This document shows, piece after piece, positions 52,025 through 60,300 of a DNA stretch of 64,000 nucleotides. The stretch is taken from contig CANXME010001993.1 in NCBI GenBank assembly GCA_948144175.1, forward strand, positions 124,001 through 188,000. Reading direction: 5' to 3'. This DNA comes from Closterium sp. NIES-65 (lineage: Eukaryota; Streptophyta; Zygnematophyceae; Desmidiales; Closteriaceae). The number at the start of each line of letters is the position of its first letter. Within the stretch, counting starts at the first letter, position 1. The position numbers were made by a program, and so were the translations under genes. The notes under the pieces were generated by a model. It saw nothing but the letters and a program-made list of their open reading frames with translations. It was not told where the DNA came from and did not search any database.

Positions 52025-54915
52025 AAAAACGGGAATCGCCAGTAGCCGCGGATCGACCTGGCGATCGCGTAAAGATCCGAAAAGCAGGAAAAGGCGACGA
52101 CGTGGCGACTTCGAAGCGGGTGAAAAAAGGAGAAAAAGATGGCGCGAATTTAAAACGTCACGACCGATCGGCATCAGGGGAAATCGCCGAGGCGAATGGA
52201 GGCTCCGCGAAAAAAGATTCTGCACCGACCAGGAAACTCCAGCCGAACACCCACGAAAGTAAGAATTCGTTAAAAGTATCCTATAAAGATGCTCTAACGA
52301 AGAATATTACTTCTCGTGGTCTACAAGCCTTCAAAAAATTCAGGGGAGGTCTAGAGGCCAAGAAAAAGCCTTTAGAAATTATACAGGTACCTGAGAAGTT
52401 GGGCAAAGTACTACGGAGCGTAGAAATGGGTCGTGCGTTCCGTGGAGTTAATATTCTCTCCCCGCAGCACAGTGTTAAGGCTCCCCGTCACCCACAGGTG
52501 AAGCCTACACAGCTGCCAAGGCTTAGAGGAGACATCCAGGCTCAGGAGAAATTATACAAGCCTCGGAAAAATCCTCCTACCCCCCAGGTGAAGTTGGAAA
52601 GCGCTGAGTCAGGTATAGGGAAAAGGGAAGGTATTAAGTTTGATGTACCCTATAATCCTATTAACGAGACCCTCTTTGGCTACTCAGCGCAGCAGAAACC
52701 ACTACTCCTCGAGGTGTTATGCAATGGGCGACGCCTCCAGGCACTGGTGGACAGCGGTGCATCTCACTCGGTGTGTGACCGCGGAGCATTGGAGAAAATT
52801 GGAGAGAAGGCGGAAGAGACCCAGTTTTCAGCAACCATGGTGGACGGTACGAAGCTTCCTATCCACGGCGAAGCATCACTGCAACTGCATATAGGTGCGT
52901 TGAGGTGGAAGCCGAAGCTACCAGTCACCAACATCAAAGGATTAGATTTTATCTTGGGGCGAGATTTCCTGAAGCGGTTCAACCCCGAGATCGATAGGGT
53001 AAACAGCAAGGTGTGCATCTACAACAATGGGAAGCAGATAGCACTGCGAAGCTGGACGGATACAGGGGACGTACCTGAAACGACACAGGCACGGTTCAAA
53101 CAGACGGTGAACGAGAGTAACACGGGTCACCTATCACTGGTTATGGCAGCAGCAGAGGAGGAGAAGCCGAGTTCGGAGCTACCTGCAGCAGTGAAGGAGG
53201 TCTTGGAGCAGTACAAGGATATAATGCCCGACGACCTACCTGCAGGCGTACCTCCAGCACGCACCCACGAGCACGAGATCGTGGAGGAACCAGGTGCGAA
53301 ACCCGTCTCGCGTGCACCATACCGACTGAGTCCGACTGAACTGACAGACATGAAAAAACAGATAGAGTATCTACTGGACAGACAACTGATCCGCCCATCC
53401 ACCTCTCCCTACGGCGCACCAGTTCTCTTCACTCCAAAACCAGACGGCAGTCTACGGATGTGCATCGACTACCGCGCACTGAACAAAGAGACAGTCAAAA
53501 ACAAATATCCCATACCGCGCATAGACGACCTACTCGATCAACTGCGTGGAGCAACAGTATTTTCGAAGCTGGACCTACGATCGGGCTACTGGCAGATCAA
53601 GATGGCAGACAACTCCGTCCACAAGACAGCATTCCGAACCAGATACGGCTCCTACGAATACTTGGTGATGCCGTTCGGACTCTGCAACGCACCAGCAACG
53701 TTTCAGGCGGAGATGAATCACATCTTACGACCCCTGCTGGACGAGTGCGTGGTGGTGTACCTGGACGACATTCTCATCTACTCCAAGAACATGAAGGAGC
53801 ACGTGGAGCATCTACGGAAGGTGTTCGAGATCCTGCGGAAAAACAAGTTCTACGTGAAGCTGTCAAAGAGCGACTTCGCCCTGAAGAAGGTGCAGTTTCT
53901 CGGGCACATGGTGAGTGCCGAGGGCGTACACGTGGACCCACGGAAGATCGAAGCCGTCAAGAAGTGGAAAGTACCAAAGAACGTGAAGGAGTTACAGCAG
54001 TTCCTAGGCTTCGCCAACTACTACAACAGGTTCGTGCCGTAGTACGCTAAGATAGCAGCGCCACTGACCGACCTACTGAAAAAGGATACGCCCTACAAAT
54101 GGGATACCCTTCATCAACAAGCCATGGAGCAGCTACAGACAGCACTGACTACAGCGCCAGTACTCATCTTGCCGGATCCAGACAAGGACTACGTGGTGGA
54201 AGCAGACGCTAGTGACCAAGCAGTCGGAGCAGTACTGATGCAGGATCACGGACGCGGTTTGCAGCCCATCGCCTACCTCAGTAAGAAGCTACACGGAGCA
54301 GAACTAAACTACCCCATTCACGACAAGGAAGCCTTAGCGATAGTCATAGCCTTCAAGGCGTGGAGGTGTTACCTAGAGGGAGCCAAGACTACAGTCTATA
54401 CTGACCACTGCAGTCTCAAATACCTGAAGTCACAGCCGACACTCTCACGACGACAGGTGCGGTGGGTGGACTTCCTGGAAACTCACTTCCACTACGACAT
54501 CGTCTACAAGCCCGGGCTACACAACAAGGCAGACGCGTTGAGCCGCCCCGGACATGTAGCAGGCATCCAGCTCGACGGGATGAACCCTCTGCTCAAGGGT
54601 CTATTCCAACATGGGTACTCCGTGGACGCAGAGATTGCTACAGCACAGACCAAGAAGCTATTACAGTGGGAGAAAGACTTAGCTGTAAGGAAGGGTTCAG
54701 GAAAGATTTGGGTACCGAATTACGCCCCGCTACAGCAGATCCTATTGGAGGAGTTTTACGACGTACCATACGCGGGACATTTCGGGAGCAACAAGACGTT
54801 AGCGGGGATAGCGAAGTATTACTACTAGCCCGGGATGGCAGCAGACGTGCAGCAGTTCGTCACCTCATGCGACACGTGCCAGCGGATGAAGAAGAGGAAG
54901 CAGAAAAAAGCAGGG
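51919..54915 (+). pseudogene. Gypsy-2 pol: protease, RT, RNase H, partial integrase
   Basis: The frame from 51919 is open to TAG 54040-54042 and, in the same frame, to TAG 54826-54828. Order: basic linker, protease [13 protein letters not shown] (D278 of this frame) with [16 protein letters not shown] ([43 protein letters not shown] with D616-D617), RNase H (VVEADASDQAVGAVL, TVYTDHCSLKYL) and integrase zinc domain (YAGHFGSNKTL, SCDTCQRM). The two TAGs fall where relatives have Gln (RFVPQYA) and Trp (YYWPGM), both explicable by C-to-T change. The integrase catalytic core and chromodomain are missing because a gypsy LTR follows at 54916. Confidence 0.9.
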
Positions 54916-55303
54916 TGTGAGAGTACGCAGCTTATGCCAACTATGCTTGCTCGCCTTTACTTTATTATGCTATTTCTATCATAGGATAATTATATGCATG
55001 CATTGCTTGATTTCCTAGGCTAGGTGCTTTCCTATGTTTTATTCTAGTTATAGCACCGAGCTAGGTTGCGTGCACCGAATTCTGGCTTTTCGCTTGCCAC
55101 CGAATTGCCTTCTACCGAATTCGGTAAGGATCTGTTCGGGACGCTTCGCGACCCGCGGAACCTTCGCGTAACACCTGGTTACGGGGTCTTGTGTCGAGCC
55201 TATATATAGCCTCGTGTTGTACCCAGGTGATCATTCAATTCAATTTGAATCATCTTTTCTGAGCTCGATCCCAGATCCTCACACTTGGTAATCAGAGCGG
55301 GTT
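54916..55303 (+). mobile_element. Gypsy-3: 5' LTR (54916-55283) and primer site, interrupted by Copia-F
   Basis: An LTR of 368 bp (TGTGAGAGTACGC to AGATCCTCACA) of the same family as Gypsy-1/2, followed by the primer site CTTGGTAATCAGAGCGGG. A primer site after the LTR marks it as a 5' LTR, so it is not the 3' LTR of Gypsy-2. It interrupts Gypsy-2 integrase (flank CAGGG at 54911-54915). It is itself interrupted at 55304, immediately after the primer site, by a copia LTR. Confidence 0.82.
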
Positions 55304-55488
55304 TGTCAGAATGTCATATTTGTTATCTAGCCTGCAGTGGGGTACTCTATAGCGAGTATAACCCCTTAGGGTTTCATATTTGTATCTCATTTGCTTGCTA
55401 GTACAATCCTCCTCTTTTGCCTAACTTCTTCTTGCCTAGCTAGGTTAGTCCTAGCTATGGCTACTATCGTTACCTACCTATCTTCACA
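55304..55488 (+). repeat. 5' LTR of Copia-F (185 bp)
   Basis: TGTCAGAATG to TATCTTCACA, directly followed by the primer site TGGTGATCAGAGCC. It shares the short-LTR core of family A (GCAGTGGGGTAC, then CCTTAGGGTTT) but is longer, so it is a related family. Left flank GGGTT (55299-55303) is the presumed target duplication. Confidence 0.85.
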
Positions 55489-56092
55489 TGGTGATCAGAG
55501 CCGTACGCTCCTGGCCTGTGTGCCTAACCACGTTCCTTCCGCTGCAACTACTACTTTCCCTTACCGCCGTGCGCCCCGAGGCGCGCGGCGGTTTTCTGCC
55601 CGCCGTGCGCCCCGAGGCGCGCGGCGGTTTTCTGCCCGCCGTGCGCCCCGAGGCGCGCGGCGGTTCTCTTCCCGCCGCGCGCCCCGAGGCGCGCGGCGGG
55701 TTTCTGCCCCGTCACGCCGCGCGCCGCTCCCGGGAGGCGCTGTGACGGGCGACGGGGACCTCCGCGTCGCCCCCCGTCGCCCGTCGTGGCCTCTGTGCGG
55801 CCTGTACAGGCAGCGCGCGACCCGTACGGGCTGCGCCAGACCCACGCGCTGCCCGTACGGGCTGCGCCAGGCTCGCGCGCGGCCCGTACGGGCTGCGCCA
55901 GGCCCGCGCGCGGCCTGTACGGGCTGCGCCAGGCCGTCGCGCGGCCCGTACGGGAGACGCCCGAGCCGCGCGCGGCTCGGGCCGCATGCGCGCGGCTCGG
56001 GCGTCCCTACCAGGCCCGTGGTGGGCCCGTTTCCTACCTTCCCTGCCCTCCCCGCTGTTCCCAGTCCCTCTACTACCGCCCTACCCCTCCTA
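55489..56092 (+). repeat. Copia-F leader with 36-bp hairpin repeats, interrupted by Copia-E
   Basis: Four 36-bp units at about 55565-55708, each containing CGCCG(T/C)GCGCC-CCGA-GGCGCGCGGCG, an 11-bp stem with a 4-nt loop. Then a second set based on CGTACGGGCTGCGCCAGGC (about 55820-55960). No gene is evident: the open frames here follow from GC content and 36 being divisible by 3. The leader is cut at 56092/56093 by Copia-E and resumes at 63734. Confidence 0.8.
56088..56092 (+). repeat. Target-site duplication of Copia-E, left copy
   Basis: TCCTA, matching 63729-63733 exactly. Confidence 0.95.
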
Positions 56093-57201
56093 TGTCAACG
56101 GGAGTTGGGTATTGGCCCCGTCCTCGCTTGGGCGGAGCCGACTTCGTGGTCGGGTGTGAGGGGAGCAGCCGGCCTTCAGCAGTGGGTGAGCTGGTCGACG
56201 AGGAGGTCGACCTGCACGCTGGACCACTGCACGGGCGCCGACTTCAGGGTGGCGCCGACTTCAGGGAGGTCGACTTGGGTGTCGACCTGCGGATGACGTC
56301 AACTTGGTGACGTCAACTTGGGGAAGCCGACTTCGGCAGTCGGCTAACGGACTGCTGGTCGACCTGTTAGTGGTCGACTGGACCTGGTGGTCGACGAAGG
56401 AGGGGCCGACGTCGACCTTGACTCAGGACGCCGAGCAGTTGGGCGTCGAGTAGCGGGGCGTCAACTTCGTGACGCCAGCTTCGGGTGGCCGACGTGGGTG
56501 GTCGGCCGACGACTGTGCTGGTCGACCTGGAGGAGGTCGACCGATGGTGTCGTCGACCTGGTGAGGTCGACGCAGAGGTGGTCGTCGACTTGGGAGGTCG
56601 ACGGGCACGTACGGGAGCTGCTGGTCGACGTGGTTGCCTGATCGACCAAGTTACCTGGGTGACGAAGTGCTGCGGAGGAGTGCGACGGTCGCCCAGGCGA
56701 AGTTGGCGAGCCCGACCTCGGTGGTGGTATCCCGAGGTCGACGTGGCCGATCAGAGGCAGTCGTCAGCTCGAGGTTGACGTGGTGTTGTGCGCTGTGTAG
56801 GTGACGAGACTCTACACGCCAATCACCTGCACGCAACTGCGAAGCAGGGTGCACTGCTGTCCTGCGTGAGCAACGCTGTCACGCCGTCAACCTGCGACGT
56901 TGGCACACCGTCGACCTTGCCTTGCTGGAGCGCGGTCGACGAAGTCGTGCTGGAACGCGGTCGACCAAGCTGCGCTGGCAGTTGGCCGACCTGAATGCTT
57001 GCTCTGATGTAGTCTTGCATTGCCAACTTCATTGTACCATTGTTCTGAACTTTTCCTAGTGAAACTCTTGCCAATTTTCCCCGTGAACTAGCAAGTAGTG
57101 TGTGCACAAGGAAAACGACTAAGGACAAACGAACGCATAGATCACACGAGCACACGTGCCTAGCCTGTAGCCTAGCTCCCGTTGCTGCAGTTATCTCCGC
57201 A
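56093..57201 (+). repeat. 5' LTR of Copia-E (1109 bp)
   Basis: Extraordinarily rich in GTCGAC: I count 19 copies. It also holds a tandem GACGTCAACTTGG (about 56295-56322), whose first copies form TGACGTCA, a bZIP-type palindrome. Ends ATCTCCGCA. Confidence 0.96.
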
Positions 57202-57307
57202 TGGTGCGGTGAGCGTGGACGGCACACGACTTACCTTTCAGTCAGGTCGACGTAGACACCACTTACCTATTTCGTAGTTGCAGGCCGGCAACTGTGCTGT
57301 AGTCACT
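57202..57307 (+). promoter_or_regulatory. Primer-binding site and short leader of Copia-E
   Basis: TGGTGCGGTGAGCG starts at 57202, directly after the LTR. It does not match the initiator tRNA-Met site used by the other copia elements here. A near copy, TGGTGCGGTGACC, occurs at 62514, about 100 bp before the 3' LTR. The leader is only about 100 bp, unlike the 1-kb leaders of family A. Confidence 0.6.
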
Positions 57308-60300
57308 ATGGTAGCAGTCGTAGGTGACGCGGGGGTGGTGGACATCCTAGAGGCACGGTTGGAGAACGCGAGGAGGAAGCACGAGGCCAACGAGTACGGC
57401 GACTTGCCCTGGCCGGTCGTCGAGGCTGGACTCCGCTCCATGTGGGCGACGGAGCACCCGTCTCGACCTGCCTCTCCTCGTCCGGTGAACAACGAAGGCG
57501 GCGTCGACGTGGGCGTCAACGCCGGTGGAGGTCAGGTCGGCAGCAGTGTGGGAGGCACGTCGAGGCAACGAGGTGTGATACACGCCGGTGAAGCTGGCGG
57601 CGTTCAGGCGAGAGGGATGCAGTCGTTGGCGGCTGCAGGCTCCTCACATGGTGACGGCGGTGGGCGTCGAAGTGGGCTGTCGCCAATGACGGCGTCCCAG
57701 GTGACGGCAGGTGGGATTGCACCGAGCTACGGCTACTTCAAGTTTACGCCGGACAGGATCTCGGTCACCACTCCGCTGGTCGGTCGACCCGACATTCTCA
57801 CCTGGAAGGAAGCCATCGAGCCCCAGCTGGAGATGGCCGGGCTGATCGGCTTCGCCCGAGGGACCGTGGCGACGCCGAGTGAGCACCACCCCGACCTGCG
57901 TGCGGAGTTTCGCGCCGTGCAGCTGTTGACCTTCACGGTCATCTCGCGGTGCTGCTCGCCGGGCGTGCAGATCGCCTTGAAGTGGTGCCGGGAGTACCTC
58001 GACGCCGGCCACCGGGCGTGGCACTTCATTGAGTCGACGTACCAGGTCACCGATGACCGATTCATTGCCCAGCTGGAGGGACAGCTGACACACCTGCGTA
58101 TGGGCGACGAGGAGAGTGCGACCGACTACTGCAACCGAGCCACGCGAATCCTCGCCACCATCAGGATGGCCGGCGCGCAGTACTCCACGGCGTCGTACAT
58201 CACCCATGTCATGCAGGGACTGTCTAGCAGCTATAACTTGCTGAAGCGGCTGTCTATGGCGCCGAGCACAAGGGCGACGCTCAACGAGGACAACCTGACC
58301 TCGTACATCCTGCAGGACGAGGCGATGCAGGAGGCTGAGCGATCGCAGGAGCTCTTGGCGCAGGCCAACTTTGTCGCCCCGGCGAAGCAAGGAGGCCGAC
58401 CAGGACAGCGCGGACAGCCTGGTGGCGGCGGGAGCGGTGGCTGGAAGTCGACCAAGGAGGTCGAGAAGAAGTCGACCAAGGACGGCGGTCGAGGAGGAGG
58501 AGGTCGACGTCGGGACTGCTGGATCTGCCACAGCCCCGATCACCTCTCCTTCGAGTGTCCTGACCGCACTGACTCCGACGACGACAACAAGGGCGGCCGC
58601 GGGAGGTCTAGCAGCCGTCGTCCTCGTCGAGGAGGAAACAAGCCGCGCAAGGAGAACCAGTCGACGACATCGACCTCGGCGAAGGACGCCGACTCCGTTG
58701 TACGCGGCAAGGGGCGAGACGACAAGGTGGCGTCGTGCTCGCTGGTCGGCGTCGTGGAGCCGACCATCTCTCTGGCACCGGAGGCCGGAGAGGACTTCCA
58801 GGCGGTGGCGGCAGCTGTGCAGGCGAACCCGGCGGTGGTCCTGCTCGACAGCGGTTGCTCCCACCACCTGATAGGGACGAAGGAAGTCTTCGTCGACCTG
58901 CAGCCGAGCGGCTTCATCAAGTACGTGCGCGGCTTCAATGGGGCGCTGCAGGATGTCCAGGGCCGCGGCACCGTCGCCCTGCAAGGGGAGGCCGGGAAGC
59001 AGGTGCTCATCCCCGACGTGTTGTACGTCCCGGGTGTGCGGGCAAACTTGCTGTCGTCCGGCCAGCTTAAGGAGCACGGCGTGAAGCTGCAAGAGGACGG
59101 CGACGGGATGGTGCTCGTCTCGGCAACGGGAGAGGTGCTCGGTCGGGCGACGTACTCCGGGCGTGTCCTCTGCACAGACCTGCGTCCCTGCTCAACGAGG
59201 TCGACGTCGCCCACGACGGAGGTTGTGGCTCTGCGGGCGATCGTCTCGAAGACGAAGTCGACGCCGGACCGTATGCATGCCCGGCTTGCACATGTCGGCA
59301 TGGACACCATACGGAGCTCGGCGAAGAACGAGGTCGCCATTGGGCTGGACCTCAAGTCGGCGACGGACGCCGACTCCCCGTGTGTCTCGTGCGTCGGCGG
59401 GAAACTGGCGCGGCACACCTTCCCCGACCAAGGCTCCGACGTCGACGACGTGCTGGCCGTCGTGCACATTGACCTGTGCGGGCCGTTCCGCGTGGCTGCC
59501 AAGGATGGTAGCCTGTACTTCTTGCTGCTGAAGGACCGCAAGACCCGCTATGTGTGGGTGAAGCCGGTCGCCAAGAAGTCAGATGCGTTGCAAGCCTTCG
59601 TACAGTGGCTGGCGGTGGCTGAGCGGCAGACGAAGAGGTCGGTGTTAATGCTGCGCTCTGACCGGGGAGGGGAGTTCCTCGGGAAGCAGTTCACCGACTT
59701 CGTGAACGGCAAGGGGATCGTCCACGACCTGACCTGCCCATACACCCCGCAGCAGAACGGCATGGCGGAGCGGGAGATGAGGACGGTGGTGGAGTCGGTG
59801 CGGACAATGCTGCTGCACATGGGCGTGCAGCACCACTGGTGGCACCTCGCTCTCCGGCAGGCCGTCTGGGTCCGCAACTGCCTTGAGAGGTCGGCGCTGC
59901 CGCCGGGGACGACGCCGTACCAACTGCTGACCGGGAAGAAGCCCGACTTGTCGCTGGCGCGGGTGTGGGGCTGCATGGCGCAGTTCTTAGTGACCGAACA
60001 GCAGCGTGGTGGGAAGCTGCAGCCGAAGGCCAGGTGGGGCCTGCACCTTGGCGTGTCGGCGGCGAGCAAGGGCTGGGAGCTCCTTGACGTCGCCACTGAC
60101 CGGGTGGTCACCACGTCGGACGTGGTGTTTTACGAGGAGATGTCGCTGGCCGAGTGGAAGATGGACCATGGGCCGGTGTCCGGCCGCTTGTCGTCCACCC
60201 CGCCCTCTGACACCTCGTCAGCGACGCTGCCACTGCTTGCCGAGGTCGGTGAGCTTGCTACTGAGGACGTCGAGGACGTCCGCACCTCTACCCCTCCCCC

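Larger units (their letters stand above)
50267..54915 (+). mobile_element. Gypsy-2, Ty3/gypsy element cut in integrase by Gypsy-3
   Basis: 5' LTR 50267-50646, primer site CTTGGTAAGCAGAGC, leader, gag 51077-52024, pol from 51919. Pol ends inside the integrase zinc domain at 54915, where another gypsy LTR begins. The left flank CTGCT (50262-50266) is the presumed target duplication. It is inserted in Copia-A5 RNase H. Same family as Gypsy-1 by LTR and protein. Confidence 0.9.

Noticed and set aside
54916..55283. This LTR as the 3' LTR of Gypsy-2
   Set aside because: It is followed by a primer-binding site, interrupts integrase mid-domain, and lacks the CTGCT duplication expected after a Gypsy-2 3' LTR.
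57644..59092. 482-codon frame on the minus strand inside Copia-E
   Set aside because: Exact shadow of the intact gag-pol frame; it has low-complexity composition and no recognisable domain.
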